Shown: positions 25,874-34,456, counted from the first letter of the stretch. The stretch: 64,000 nt of DNA from Crossiella equi (GCF_017876755.1 NZ_JAGIOO010000001.1:4945786-5009785); one strand, 5' to 3'. The notes: generated from the letters alone by a model not told the origin. Numbers and translations are program-made.

Positions 25874-27310
25874 TTGAATCAGACCGTGGATCGCGCCGTA
25901 CTGACTGAAACCGTTCGCTCGCGGTGGGACAACGAGGTCCTGACGAGCCTGTCCGAGCTGGTCTCCGTACCGGCCATCTCCCCTGCTTTCGACCCCGACT
26001 GGGCCCGCAGCGGGCACCTCGACGCGGCCGTGGAGCACGTTCGCCGCTGGCTGGTCAGCCGCGAGCTGCCCGGGGCCGTGGTCGACGTGGTCCGGTTGGA
26101 GGGCCGCACGCCGGTGCTCCTGCTCGACCTGCCCGCCCAGCCCGGGGCGGAGGGGGCCGGGACCGCGCTGCTGTACGGCCACCTGGACAAGCAGCCGCCG
26201 GTGGGTGGCTGGTCGGAGGGGCTCGGGCCGTGGACGCCCGTGCTGCGGGACGGGCGCCTGTACGGGCGCGGGTCCGCCGATGACGGGTACTCCGGGTACG
26301 CCGCCGTGACCGCCATCGAGGGGCTGCTCGCCGCCGGGGGCACGCACGGGCGGTGCGTCGTCCTCCTGGAGACCGGCGAGGAGTCCGGCAGCCCCGACCT
26401 GCCCGCCTACCTTGAGCACCTCGGCGAGCGGCTCGGCAACGTCAGCCTCGTGGTCTGCCTCGACTCCGGGGCCGCCGACTACGAGCGGATGTGGCTCACC
26501 ACCTCGCTGCGCGGGCTGGTGCAGACCCAGCTCACCGTGCGCGTGCTCGAGTCCGGGCAGCACTCCGGGTCGGCCAGCGGCGTCGTGCCCAGCTCCTTCC
26601 GCATCATCCGGCAGCTGCTCGACCGCATCGAGGACTCGGCCACCGGCGAGATCCGCCTGCCCGAGCTGTCCGTGGAGGTCCCGGCGGAGCGGGTCGAGGA
26701 GGCCAAGCAGGCCCTGTCGGCGCTGCCCGGGCTGCTGCTGAACCTGTTCCCGCTGGTCCCGGGCATGTCGACGGTGACGGCTGACGAGCTGGAGCTGGAG
26801 CTCAACCGCACCTGGCGGCCCACGCTGTCGATCATCGGCGCCGAGGGTTTGCCGATGCCGGACGACGCGGGCAACGTGCTGCGCCCGCACACCACGCTCA
26901 TGCTGGGCTTCCGCCTGCCGCCCACCGCCGACTCGGCCGCCGCGCTGGAGGCTGTCAAGCGTGCGCTGACCACCGACGTGCCCTACGGCGCGCAGGTCGA
27001 GCTGGGCAAGGTCGAGGCCGCCAACGGCTGGAACGCGCCCAGCCTCAAGCCCTGGCTCCGGGACGCCCTGGACACCGCCAGCGACGCCGTCTTCGGCACC
27101 GGCTGGGGCGCCACCGGCGAGGGCGGCTCCATCCCGTTCATGGGCCTGCTGCACGCCGCGTACCCGGAGGCCCAGTTCGTGGTGACCGGGGCGCTCGGCG
27201 CCGACAGCAACGCGCACGTCCCGGACGAGTCGCTGCACGTGGACTACGCGCGGCGGATCACCGAGGCCATCTCCTACGTGCTCGACGGTCACGCCCGTTC
27301 GGGTGACTGA
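25874..27310 (+). CDS. M20-family metallopeptidase (dipeptidase-like)
   Basis: About 478 aa from a TTG at 25874, or 474 aa from the GTG at 25886; the GTG is equally possible. The two-zinc site is complete: YGHLDKQPPVGGW, GRGSADDGYSGY (bridging Asp), LETGEESGSPDL (catalytic Glu and ligand), CLDSGA and the late His in SNAHVPDE. The GHLDKQPP...GLGPWTPV pattern is that of the carnosinase/CNDP-like and glutamate carboxypeptidase branch, so it probably hydrolyses dipeptides in the cytosol. It is divergent from the PhoD-like gene and lies 116 bp before the amino-acid importer. Confidence 0.88.
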   Translation: MNQTVDRAVLTETVRSRWDNEVLTSLSELVSVPAISPAFDPDWARSGHLDAAVEHVRRWLVSRELPGAVVDVVRLEGRTPVLLLDLPAQPGAEGAGTALLYGHLDKQPPVGGWSEGLGPWTPVLRDGRLYGRGSADDGYSGYAAVTAIEGLLAAGGTHGRCVVLLETGEESGSPDLPAYLEHLGERLGNVSLVVCLDSGAADYERMWLTTSLRGLVQTQLTVRVLESGQHSGSASGVVPSSFRIIRQLLDRIEDSATGEIRLPELSVEVPAERVEEAKQALSALPGLLLNLFPLVPGMSTVTADELELELNRTWRPTLSIIGAEGLPMPDDAGNVLRPHTTLMLGFRLPPTADSAAALEAVKRALTTDVPYGAQVELGKVEAANGWNAPSLKPWLRDALDTASDAVFGTGWGATGEGGSIPFMGLLHAAYPEAQFVVTGALGADSNAHVPDESLHVDYARRITEAISYVLDGHARSGD

Positions 27311-27426
27311 GCAGGCCGGACCGGGTCATAGTCACGCACCCGTTACCGGCAACGTGCTGTCCGTTGCGTCCGCCGGATGGCAGGATCGCAGAACTTGCCC
27401 CGATACTGACTACGAGGAGTGACACC

Positions 27427-28230
27427 GTGGCTCGTCGAACCAGACACCAGGTGCTCGCCCTGCTGCCGGTGGCCGCCCTGCTGCTCGCCGCGACGGCGTG
27501 CGGCGGCGGTGGCGGCGGTACCACCGTGAACGGTGTGCCACTGGCCGAGGCCGGGAAGCTCAAGACCTGCACGCACCTGCCGTACGAGCCCTTCCAGTTC
27601 AAGGACGGTGACAAGGTCGTCGGCTTCGACGTCGACCTGGTCAACCTCGTCGCGAAGGACCTGGGCGTCACCCAGGAGATCGTGGACGGTCCGTTCGACA
27701 CCATCGCGTCGGGCCAGGACCTCAACATCAACAAGTGTGACGTCGCCGCCGCGGGCATGACCATCACGGACACCCGCAAGCAGAACATGGACTTCTCCGA
27801 CTCCTACTTCCTGGCCACGCAGGCGCTGCTGGTCAAGAAGGGCTCCGGCCTCACCAGCCTGGAGTCGCTCAAGGGCAAGAAGCTGGGCGTCCAGGCGGAC
27901 ACCACCGGCAAGGTCTACGCGGAGAAGAACGCCGCGGGCGCCGAGCTGGTGACCTTCGAGGACCTTGGCCTGCTGCTGGAGTCGGTGAAGAACGGCTCGA
28001 TCGCGGCCGCCATCAACGACGACTTCGTGCTGAAGGATTACGCGCGCAAGAACGCCGACACCGAGATGACCTCGGCGTTCGACACGAACGAGAACTACGG
28101 CATCGGGATCCGCAAGGGGAACGAGGCCCTGCTGAAGAAGGTGAACGAGGTCCTGGCCAAGGCCAAGAGCGACGGCACCTACGCCACCCTCTACGAGAAG
28201 TGGTTCAAGGAGAAGCCGAAGCAGGGCTGA
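27427..28230 (+). CDS. Polar amino-acid ABC transporter, substrate-binding lipoprotein
   Basis: A 267-aa periplasmic-type binding protein with a GTG start after GAGGAG. The signal peptide ends in the lipobox with Cys at residue 25 (AATAC), so it is a lipoprotein. The SBP_bac_3 fold is evident: LKTCTHLPYEPFQFKDGDKVVGFDVDLVNLVAKDLG, CDVAAAGMTITDTRKQNMDFSDSYF and the late VKNGSIAAAINDD. The extra Gly-rich linker after Cys25 is normal. It opens a three-gene importer operon; a hairpin lies between it and the permease gene, consistent with making more binding protein than membrane parts. Glutamate, glutamine or another polar amino acid is the likely ligand. Confidence 0.92.
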   Translation: MARRTRHQVLALLPVAALLLAATACGGGGGGTTVNGVPLAEAGKLKTCTHLPYEPFQFKDGDKVVGFDVDLVNLVAKDLGVTQEIVDGPFDTIASGQDLNINKCDVAAAGMTITDTRKQNMDFSDSYFLATQALLVKKGSGLTSLESLKGKKLGVQADTTGKVYAEKNAAGAELVTFEDLGLLLESVKNGSIAAAINDDFVLKDYARKNADTEMTSAFDTNENYGIGIRKGNEALLKKVNEVLAKAKSDGTYATLYEKWFKEKPKQG

Positions 28231-28243
28231 CCCGACCGGAGAC

Positions 28244-28270
28244 GGGCCGGTGCGCGATCCGCACCGGCCC
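28244..28270 (+). promoter_or_regulatory. Intra-operon hairpin between binding-protein and permease genes
   Basis: A perfect 11-bp stem (GGGCCGGTGCG with CGCACCGGCCC) and 5-nt loop, followed by GGTCTGTTTC. It sits in the 66-bp gap after the binding-protein stop. It could be a partial terminator or an mRNA-stabilising 3' structure that favours the first gene. Confidence 0.7.
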
Positions 28271-28296
28271 GGTCTGTTTCACCCAGGAGCCTCCAC

Positions 28297-29109
28297 ATGC
28301 CAGGAAAGACCCGCCTCACCAGGCGCCAGCGCGCGCGCCTGTTCCGAGGCGTGCAGTACCTCATCCTCGTCGCCGTGCTCGTGGTGCTCGCCTTCGCCGC
28401 GAACTGGGAACGCATCGGCACCGCGTTCTTCGACTTCGAGGTCGCGGGCAAGCTGTTCCCGAACGTCATCGTCATCGCGCTGAAGAACACGATCGTCTAC
28501 ACCGCGCTCGGTTTCGCCTTCGGCATCGTCGTCGGTGTCATCCTCGCGCTGATGCGGCTGTCCTCGGTCGGCCCGTACCGGTGGATCGCCACCGTCTACA
28601 TCGAGTTCTTCCGCGGCCTGCCCGCGCTGCTGGTGTTCCTCGCGGTCGGCTTCGGCATCCCGACGGCCTTCCCGGGCACGAACCTCGACCGCATGCTGAT
28701 CGTCACGCTGGCGCTCGGCATCGTGGCCTCGGCGTACATGGCCGAGACGATCCGCGCCGGCATCAAGGCGGTGCCGAAGGGCCAGATCGAGGCGGCGCGG
28801 TCGCTGGGCATGTCCCCGTCCCGCACGCTGGTCACCGTGGTCATCCCGCAGGCCTTCCGCATCATCCTGCCGCCGCTGACCAACGAGCTGATCATGCTGG
28901 TGAAGGACTCCTCGCTGGTGTTCTTCATCGGGTCCACGCTGGAGCAGCAGGAGCTCGCGCAGTTCGGCCGCCAGGCGCTGAGCCAGTATCGCTCGATGAC
29001 GCCGTTCGTCATCGCCGGTCTGTGCTACCTGATCATCACGATCCCGCTGTCGATCGTGCAGCAGCGCTTGGAGCGCAAGGCCAACGCCACCGCGAAGGGG
29101 GGCAGCTGA
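28297..29109 (+). CDS. Polar amino-acid ABC transporter permease
   Basis: A 270-aa inner-membrane permease of the HisM/GlnP type. After an N-terminal basic stretch and helix, the transport domain shows the characteristic [21 protein letters not shown] and the EAA loop [43 protein letters not shown]. It has five to six helices. Only one permease gene exists here, so it probably works as a homodimer with the following ATPase. The gap to the ATPase gene is 1 bp, so they are surely co-transcribed. Confidence 0.93.
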   Translation: MPGKTRLTRRQRARLFRGVQYLILVAVLVVLAFAANWERIGTAFFDFEVAGKLFPNVIVIALKNTIVYTALGFAFGIVVGVILALMRLSSVGPYRWIATVYIEFFRGLPALLVFLAVGFGIPTAFPGTNLDRMLIVTLALGIVASAYMAETIRAGIKAVPKGQIEAARSLGMSPSRTLVTVVIPQAFRIILPPLTNELIMLVKDSSLVFFIGSTLEQQELAQFGRQALSQYRSMTPFVIAGLCYLIITIPLSIVQQRLERKANATAKGGS

Positions 29110-29110
29110 G

Positions 29111-29875
29111 ATGGCCGAGCCCATGGTCGTGGTGAGCGACCTGCACAAGAGCTTCGGTCCGCTGGAGGTGCTCAAGGGCATCGACATGACGGTCCAGCGC
29201 GGCGAGGTGGTCTGCATCATCGGACCGTCCGGCTCGGGCAAGTCCACGCTGCTGCGCTGCGTGAACCTGTTGGAGCAGCCCACCTCCGGCAAGGTCGTGG
29301 CCAACGGCGCCGAGCTGACCGACGAGGACTGCGACCTGGACGGCGCGCGCGTCAAGATCGGCATGGTGTTCCAGTCGTTCAACCTGTTCACGCACCTGAG
29401 CGTGCTGGACAACCTGACCGTGGCGCAGCGCAAGGTGCTCAAGCGCGGCAAGGCGGAGTCGGAGAAGACCGCGCGGGAGAACCTGGCCCGCGTCGGCCTG
29501 TCGGAGAAGGCGTCCTCGATGCCCGCCCAGCTCTCCGGCGGCCAGCAGCAGCGCGTGGCCATCGCGCGGGCGCTGTCGATGAACCCGGACCTGATGCTCT
29601 TCGACGAGCCGACCTCCGCGCTGGACCCCGAGCTCGTCGGTGACGTGCTCGCCGTCATGCGGTCGCTGGCCGACGAGGGCATGACGATGCTCGTGGTGAC
29701 GCACGAGATGCAGTTCGCCCGTGAGGTCGCCGACCGCGTGCTGTTCATGGACGGCGGCTACATCGTCGAGGAGGGCCCGGCCGAGCAGGTCATCGGCAAC
29801 CCGCAGCAGGAGCGCACGCAGACGTTCCTGGCGCGTGTGCTGGACCCCACCCACCAGGGTCGTTCGGACGCATAG
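29111..29875 (+). CDS. Polar amino-acid ABC transporter ATPase
   Basis: A 254-aa GlnQ/HisP-type ATPase. Walker A is GPSGSGKST, the Q-loop [18 protein letters not shown], the signature [15 protein letters not shown], Walker [13 protein letters not shown] and the switch His in VVTHEM. The length and all motifs are normal for an active importer ATPase. It is the last gene of the operon, which ends in the hairpin at 29884-29934. Confidence 0.95.
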   Translation: MAEPMVVVSDLHKSFGPLEVLKGIDMTVQRGEVVCIIGPSGSGKSTLLRCVNLLEQPTSGKVVANGAELTDEDCDLDGARVKIGMVFQSFNLFTHLSVLDNLTVAQRKVLKRGKAESEKTARENLARVGLSEKASSMPAQLSGGQQQRVAIARALSMNPDLMLFDEPTSALDPELVGDVLAVMRSLADEGMTMLVVTHEMQFAREVADRVLFMDGGYIVEEGPAEQVIGNPQQERTQTFLARVLDPTHQGRSDA

Positions 29876-29883
29876 GTTTTCCC

Positions 29884-29934
29884 CGGGAGCGGTCGGCATA
29901 CTGTCCTGTGTGGACGGTGTGACGACCGCTCCCG
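29884..29934 (+). terminator. Terminator of the amino-acid importer operon
   Basis: A perfect 12-bp outer stem (CGGGAGCGGTCG with CGACCGCTCCCG) with a smaller inner stem TGTCC/GGAC in the loop. It begins 9 bp after the ATPase stop and precedes the cluster of TGTGGA motifs. Confidence 0.75.
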
Positions 29935-29992
29935 TCATGTGTGGATGAACCTGTGGAATCTGTGGACAAGTGATCTTGAGCCCTGTGGATGG
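29909..29992 (+). promoter_or_regulatory. Cluster of five DnaA-box-like TGTGGAnnn motifs
   Basis: TGTGGACGG (29909), TGTGGATGA (29940), TGTGGAATC (29952), TGTGGACAA (29961) and TGTGGATGG (29984), all in one orientation. TGTGGACAA is the exact reverse complement of the Streptomyces DnaA box TTGTCCACA. The cluster lies just before the ROK gene start at 30006. A DnaA-binding or titration site is an inference from the motif alone. Confidence 0.5.
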
Positions 29993-30005
29993 ATGGGGAA
30001 CAACG

Positions 30006-30914
30006 ATGACCGACCTGGCGCTGGCCGTGGACGTCGGCGGCACCAAGATCGCCGCCGGGCTGGTCGACCCCACGGGCGTGCTGGTGCGCGCCACCCGCAG
30101 GCCGACGCCCGCGCACGACCGGGAGGCGGCGTGGGCCGCGGTGCGCGAGGCGGTCGAGGAGGTGCTCGACGGCGTCACCGTGCGCGGGGTCGGGGTGGGC
30201 AGCGCGGGGCCGGTGGACACCACGCGCGGCACGGTCAGCCCGATCAACATCGCGGGCTGGTCGGACTTCCCGCTCGTGGACCGGCTGCGCGGGCTGCTGC
30301 CCGGCCTGCCGGTGGCGCTGGCCGGGGACGGCGCGTGCACCGCGCTCGGCGAGCACTGGGCCGGTGCGGGCCGGGACGCGGACTTCCTCATGGGCATGGT
30401 CGTCTCGACTGGTGTCGGCGGCGGCCTGGTGCTCGGCGGCCGGCCCTACGGCGGGCGCACCGGCAACGCCGGGCACATCGGGCACGTCGTGGTGGAGCCG
30501 GACGGGTACCCGTGCACCTGCGGCGGGCGCGGCTGCGTGGAGACCGTCGCGGCCGGGCCGCACCTGGCCCGCTGGGCCCGCGAGCAGGGCTGGACGGGCC
30601 CGGACACGGTGGCCCTGGCCGAGGACGCCCGCAACGGGCACGAGCTGGCCCTGGCCGCGTTCGAGCGCGGCGGGCACGCGGTCGGGCTGGCCATCGCGGC
30701 CGCGGCCTCGGTGTGCGACCTGGACCTGGTGGTCGTCGGCGGTGGGGTGGCGGCGACCGGGCCGCTGCTGTTCGACCCGATCCGCCGCTGCCTGGACACG
30801 CACGCGGGCCTGTCGTTCCTGCGCGGGCTCCGGGTGGTGCCCGCGACGCTCGGCGGCGACGCGGGCCTGGTCGGGGCCGGTGCGCTGGTCAGGCACGCGC
30901 TGGCGGCGCGCTAG
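30006..30914 (+). CDS. ROK-family sugar kinase (glucokinase-like)
   Basis: A 302-aa kinase from the ATG at 30006. The phosphate-binding motif VDVGGTKIAAGLVD is at the N-terminus, the catalytic Asp is in LAGDGACTALGEHWAGAGR, the second phosphate loop is VSTGVGGGLVLGG, and the ROK zinc motif CTCGGRGCVETVAAG follows GHIGHVVVEPDG. No helix-turn-helix is present, so it is a kinase rather than a repressor. Glucose or another hexose is the probable substrate, phosphorylated with ATP in the cytosol. It is convergent with the TetR gene, whose stop is 4 bp away. The upstream region has the TGTGGA cluster. Confidence 0.9.
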   Translation: MTDLALAVDVGGTKIAAGLVDPTGVLVRATRRPTPAHDREAAWAAVREAVEEVLDGVTVRGVGVGSAGPVDTTRGTVSPINIAGWSDFPLVDRLRGLLPGLPVALAGDGACTALGEHWAGAGRDADFLMGMVVSTGVGGGLVLGGRPYGGRTGNAGHIGHVVVEPDGYPCTCGGRGCVETVAAGPHLARWAREQGWTGPDTVALAEDARNGHELALAAFERGGHAVGLAIAAAASVCDLDLVVVGGGVAATGPLLFDPIRRCLDTHAGLSFLRGLRVVPATLGGDAGLVGAGALVRHALAAR

Positions 30915-30917
30915 CCG

Positions 30918-31625
30918 TCAGCCGCTGCGCTTGAGCTCCTCGGGCTCCTCCAGCTGCGAGGGCCGCCAGGTGTTGCCCTGCACGAGGTTGCCGAACCCGA
31001 GCCAGGTCAGGTTCATCAGCCGCGCGGACATGGCCTTGGGCGTCTCCTCCGGGTGGTCCAGCCACCAGTCGGCCAGCGACTCGCCCGCGCCGACCAGGCC
31101 CGCGGCCAGCGCCTCGGTCTGCCCGTCGGCGAGCGCGCCCACGCCCTGCGCCTGGCTGGCGTGCTCCAGCAGCACCCCGATCACCGCGATGGCCCGCCTG
31201 CGGCCCGCGGTCAGCTCGGCGGCGAACGGCTCGCCCTGCGTGCCCGCCTGGCGGTGCAGCACGCGCCAGGAGTCGCGGTTGGCGGCGACGAAGGAGAAGA
31301 AGCCCTGGATGCCGCGCCACAGCTGCTCACGCGGGGGCAGGCTCTCGTCCACCACGGACGCGATCGACTCCACCAAGCGGGTGGCCTCCCGCTGGATGCA
31401 GACCGCGAACAGCTCCTCCTTGGCGCCGAGGTAGGCGTAGATCATGGGCTTGGAGATCCCGGCGACCTCGGAGATCTCGTCCATGGACGCGGCGTGGTAG
31501 CCGCGCTGGGAGAACACCGCGACCGCGGCGTCCAGGATCTGCCGCTCCCGCACTGCCCTGGGCAGGCGTTTCGCGCGCGCGGGACGGTCGCCGTTCGACT
31601 CTGCCCGGTTGTCGGTCATTGGCAC
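30918..31625 (-). CDS. TetR-family regulator of the SCP2/acyl-CoA dehydrogenase genes
   Basis: Up to 235 aa; the ATG at 31619 (two codons in) is as likely as 31625. The DNA-binding domain is ILDAAVAVFSQRGYHAASMDEISEVAGISKPMIYAYLGAKEELF. The C-terminal helices form the ligand pocket, as in regulators of lipid and steroid degradation. It is divergent from the SCP2 gene, with two palindromic sites CTACTnnnnAGTAG-like in the 88-bp gap, one near each start. This arrangement fits autorepression and repression of the two downstream genes, released by an acyl-CoA or related ligand. Confidence 0.9.
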   Translation of the reverse strand: MPMTDNRAESNGDRPARAKRLPRAVRERQILDAAVAVFSQRGYHAASMDEISEVAGISKPMIYAYLGAKEELFAVCIQREATRLVESIASVVDESLPPREQLWRGIQGFFSFVAANRDSWRVLHRQAGTQGEPFAAELTAGRRRAIAVIGVLLEHASQAQGVGALADGQTEALAAGLVGAGESLADWWLDHPEETPKAMSARLMNLTWLGFGNLVQGNTWRPSQLEEPEELKRSG

Positions 31626-31665
31626 CCCCGTTGACGTGACAGGAAGGGTACTCTTGTCAGGGAAC

Positions 31666-31695
31666 CTACTCGAAAGTAGACTTACTCATCAGTAG
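31666..31695. promoter_or_regulatory. Twin TetR-type operators
   Basis: CTACTcgaaAGTAG (31666-31679) and TTACTcatcAGTAG (31682-31695), centres 16 bp apart, in the shared promoter region of the TetR regulator and the SCP2 gene. Both have the same half-site ACT...AGT with a 4-bp spacer, as expected for two bound dimers. Confidence 0.7.
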
Positions 31696-31713
31696 GTAAG
31701 CGGGAGGTTTTCA

Positions 31714-32262
31714 ATGACGAACAGCGACCCGATCGCCGCGCTGAGCACCGTGGACCCGAAGAAGATCAGCAAGGAGGAGTTCGTCTCGCTCCTCTCCGCC
31801 GCCTCGGACGTGGCCACCAGTGGCGAGTCGGTCGACCTCAGCTCGATCGACCCGCAGGCGTTCGCGCGGCTGATCTCCCGGGCGTCCAAGGACCAGATCG
31901 ATGCCGTCATGGCCCGCCCCGAGCTGCGGGTGCGCGTGCTGGACGAGGTCTTCCGCCGGATGGAGGTCCACTTCAAGGCGGAGAAGGCCGGTGCGGCCAA
32001 GGCCGTCGTGCACTGGCGCATCCAGAGCGGCGAGGAGTACGAGCGCTACGAGACGGTGATCGCCGACGGCGCGTGCTCAGTGAACAAGGACAACGGCGCC
32101 GAGCCGAGGGTGACCGTGACCCTCTCGCCCGCCGAGTTCCTCAAGCTCGCCTCCGGCAACGGCTCGGCCCCGGTGATGTTCATGACCGGGAAGATCAAGG
32201 TGAAGGGCGACCTGGGCTTCGCGGCCGGACTGTCCAACCTGTTCAGCATCCCCAAGGCCTGA
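31714..32262 (+). CDS. SCP2 sterol-binding domain protein
   Basis: A 182-aa protein whose second half is an SCP2 lipid-binding fold: VHWRIQSGEEYERYETVIADGACSVNKDNGAEPRVTVTLSPAEFLKLASG followed by MTGKIKVKGDLGFAAGLSNLF. The first 75 residues are helical and may pack against the domain. SCP2-domain proteins carry sterols, fatty acyl-CoAs or other lipids. It is 13 bp upstream of an acyl-CoA dehydrogenase gene and faces the TetR regulator, so it probably presents the substrate to that enzyme. Confidence 0.9.
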   Translation: MTNSDPIAALSTVDPKKISKEEFVSLLSAASDVATSGESVDLSSIDPQAFARLISRASKDQIDAVMARPELRVRVLDEVFRRMEVHFKAEKAGAAKAVVHWRIQSGEEYERYETVIADGACSVNKDNGAEPRVTVTLSPAEFLKLASGNGSAPVMFMTGKIKVKGDLGFAAGLSNLFSIPKA

Positions 32263-32275
32263 GGGAGACCGCCCC

Positions 32276-33487
32276 GTGAGCTTCTCGCTGGAGCTGACCG
32301 AGGAACAGCGCGACCTGCGCGAGTGGGTGCACGGCTTCGCCGCCGAGTCGGTGCGCCCGGCCGCGTCGGAGTGGGACGAGCGCGAGGAGACGCCGTGGCC
32401 GCTCATCCAGGAAGCGGCCAAGATCGGCCTGTACAGCTTCGAGACGCTGGCCAACCTCTACACCGACCCCACCGGGCTCTCCCTGCCGATCGTGCTGGAG
32501 GAGCTGTTCTGGGGCGACGCGGGCATCGGCCTGGCGATCTTCGGCACCAACCTCGCGGTCGCGGGGATCTTCGCCGCGGGCACGCCGGAGCAGTTCGTGG
32601 AGTGGGTGCCGCAGTGCTTCGGTGACGTGGACGACCCGAAGGTGGCGGCGTTCTGCTCCTCGGAGCCGGAGGCCGGTTCGGACGTCTCGGCCATGCGCAC
32701 GCGCGCGGTCTACGACGAGGCCAAGGACGAGTGGGTGCTCAACGGCCAGAAGGCCTGGGCCACCAACGGCGGCATCGCCAACATCCACGTGGTGCAGGCC
32801 GTGGTCGACAAGGAGCTCGGCTCGCGCGGCCAGGCGGCGTTCGTGATCCCGCCGGGCACCCCGGGCCTGGCGGCCACCAAGAAGATCAAGAAGCACGGCC
32901 TGCGCGCCTCGCACACCGCGGACATCTTCCTCGACGACGTGCGGATCCCGGGTCGCTGCCTGCTGGGTGGCAAGGACAAGCTGGACGAGAAGCTGGCCAG
33001 GGCCCGCGAGGGCAAGAAGGCCGGTGCCCAGGCGGCGATGAAGACCTTCGAGCTGACCCGCCCGCCGGTGGGCGCGATGGCCATCGGCATCGCCCGCGCC
33101 GCCTACGAGTACGCGCTGGACTACGCGAAGCAGCGGGTGACCTTCGGCCGTCCGATCATCGAGAACCAGTCCATCGCCTTCACCCTGGCCGACATGAAGA
33201 TGGAGATCGACGCGGCCCGCCTGCTGGTCTGGCGCGCGGCCTGGATGGGCCGCAACGAGGCCAAGTTCGAGGCGGCCGAGGGCTCGATGTCCAAGCTCAA
33301 GGCGGGCGAGGTCGCGGTCTGGGCCACCGAACGCGCGATCCAGATCCTGGGCGGCAACGGCTACACCCGCGAACACCCGGTCGAACGCTGGCACCGGGAC
33401 AGCAAGATCTTCACCATCTTCGAGGGCACGAGCGAGATCCAGCGCCTGGTCATCGCGCGGGCGATCTCGGGCACGCACATCCGCTAG
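32276..33487 (+). CDS. Acyl-CoA dehydrogenase
   Basis: A 403-aa flavoenzyme with a GTG start. Conserved features are FCSSEPEAGSDVSAMRTRA (flavin and acyl binding), GQKAWATNGGIANIHVV, YAKQRVTFGRPIIENQ, ILGGNGYTREHPVERWHRDSKIFTIFEGTSEIQRLVIA. The Glu in FEGTSEIQ occupies the usual catalytic-base position of the medium/short-chain enzymes. It removes hydrogens from acyl-CoA and passes electrons to ETF. With the SCP2 protein and the TetR regulator it forms a lipid- or sterol-side-chain degradation unit. A double hairpin ends the transcript. Confidence 0.93.
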   Translation: MSFSLELTEEQRDLREWVHGFAAESVRPAASEWDEREETPWPLIQEAAKIGLYSFETLANLYTDPTGLSLPIVLEELFWGDAGIGLAIFGTNLAVAGIFAAGTPEQFVEWVPQCFGDVDDPKVAAFCSSEPEAGSDVSAMRTRAVYDEAKDEWVLNGQKAWATNGGIANIHVVQAVVDKELGSRGQAAFVIPPGTPGLAATKKIKKHGLRASHTADIFLDDVRIPGRCLLGGKDKLDEKLARAREGKKAGAQAAMKTFELTRPPVGAMAIGIARAAYEYALDYAKQRVTFGRPIIENQSIAFTLADMKMEIDAARLLVWRAAWMGRNEAKFEAAEGSMSKLKAGEVAVWATERAIQILGGNGYTREHPVERWHRDSKIFTIFEGTSEIQRLVIARAISGTHIR

Positions 33488-33491
33488 ACCC

Positions 33492-33566
33492 CGGCTGGGG
33501 GGACTGTGGCCCTCGCCCCAGCCGAAACCACGAAGCCCGGCTTCCCGGCAGGAGCCGGGCTTCGTG
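33492..33566. terminator. Two consecutive hairpins, bidirectional terminator
   Basis: Hairpin 1 is CGGCTGGGG/CCCCAGCCG (33492-33524). Hairpin 2 is a perfect 14-bp stem CACGAAGCCCGGCT/AGCCGGGCTTCGTG (33529-33566). They lie between the convergent stops at 33487 and 33573. Confidence 0.8.
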
Positions 33567-33572
33567 CTGGGT

Positions 33573-34352
33573 TCAGTCCGCGTGCAGCGAGGCCATGAAC
33601 GGGCAGCCCACCAGCCTGCGCAGCTCCAGGGAGAGCTCGTGCTGGGTGGCGACCGACTTGGAGAAGGCCAGGCGCACGTCGTGGTCGCCGTCGGCGGCTT
33701 CCACGCGCAGGCGCAGGCCGAAGCGGTCCAGGCCCAGTGGGCGCACGTGGCCGCCGCGCAGCTGTTCGGGGATGTGCCGGGCCAGCAGCTCCACCACGTC
33801 GCGGTGGGAGAGCTCCAGGTGCCGCAGCCAGTCGTCCTCCATCAGGCAGAACGGATCGGGCTCGGCCGCGGTGAACTCGCGCGGGGTCAGCGAGTGGGTG
33901 CCCTCGGCGTCGGCCAGGACCAGGGAGGCGGGGACCAGGCGCAGCATGGTGGCGCCGTGGCCGACGTCCAGCAGGCGCGGGTCCGGGCGGGTGGCGGCCA
34001 CGGACAGGGCCTCGGCGCGGGCGCCGCGCTCGTCCAGGGCCTGGAGGAAGCCGGTGATCCAGAGCAGGCCGCGGACCGGCTCGCGCAGGCGCACCGGGGC
34101 CGGGTCGGTGAGCTCGACCATGGCGGTCAGCTCCCCGTGCGGGGCCTGCCAGGCCAGCCCCACCAGCTCGTGCTCCTCGTCGAGCAGCAGCGAGGCCGAC
34201 CCGTCGGCGTGCACGTGGTGCAGCAGCGGCTCCACCCGAGGGGTGTCCCCCTCGGTGGCGGGCATCAGCACGGCCTTGCCACCCCGGACCCCCATGGTGC
34301 GGGCCCGTTCGGCTGCGCCCGGCATCGGCGGGCGGCGGCTCGTCGTCTCCAC
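33573..34352 (-). CDS. DUF2470 protein, iron/heme-utilisation related
   Basis: A 259-aa protein with an N-terminal split-barrel-like part (VHADGSASLLLDEEHELVGLAWQAPHGELTAMVELTDPAPV) and a C-terminal DUF2470 domain (DDWLRHLELSHRDVVELLARHI ... GLDRFGLRLRVEAADGDHDVRLAFSKSVATQHELSLELRRLV). DUF2470 is the C-terminal module of HugZ-like heme-degradation proteins and occurs in pyridoxamine-oxidase-like proteins. A DtxR/IdeR-type iron box lies 14 bp before the start, so the gene is probably repressed when iron is plentiful. A role in siderophore-iron or heme use is inferred from that. Confidence 0.82.
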   Translation of the reverse strand: METTSRRPPMPGAAERARTMGVRGGKAVLMPATEGDTPRVEPLLHHVHADGSASLLLDEEHELVGLAWQAPHGELTAMVELTDPAPVRLREPVRGLLWITGFLQALDERGARAEALSVAATRPDPRLLDVGHGATMLRLVPASLVLADAEGTHSLTPREFTAAEPDPFCLMEDDWLRHLELSHRDVVELLARHIPEQLRGGHVRPLGLDRFGLRLRVEAADGDHDVRLAFSKSVATQHELSLELRRLVGCPFMASLHAD

Positions 34353-34366
34353 GGATCACCTCCAAC

Positions 34367-34385
34367 TTAGGTGAGGCTAACTTGA
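34367..34385. promoter_or_regulatory. DtxR/IdeR iron box
   Basis: TTAGGTGAGGCTAACTTGA matches the consensus TTAGGTTAGGCTAACCTAA at 16 of 19 positions. It lies 14 bp upstream of the DUF2470 gene and 71 bp upstream of the divergent membrane protein gene, so it overlaps the expected promoter of the former. Confidence 0.8.
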
Positions 34386-34456
34386 GTTGGGTCCCGAGGG
34401 AAAGTCATCAGCCGGAAGTCGTCACTCGTTCGGTTCGCCCGCTCTACGCTGCCGCC

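Noticed and set aside
29909-29992. Possible replication origin
   Set aside because: The TGTGGA cluster is small and no dnaA, dnaN, recF or parAB gene is nearby, so I report it only as a possible DnaA-binding site.
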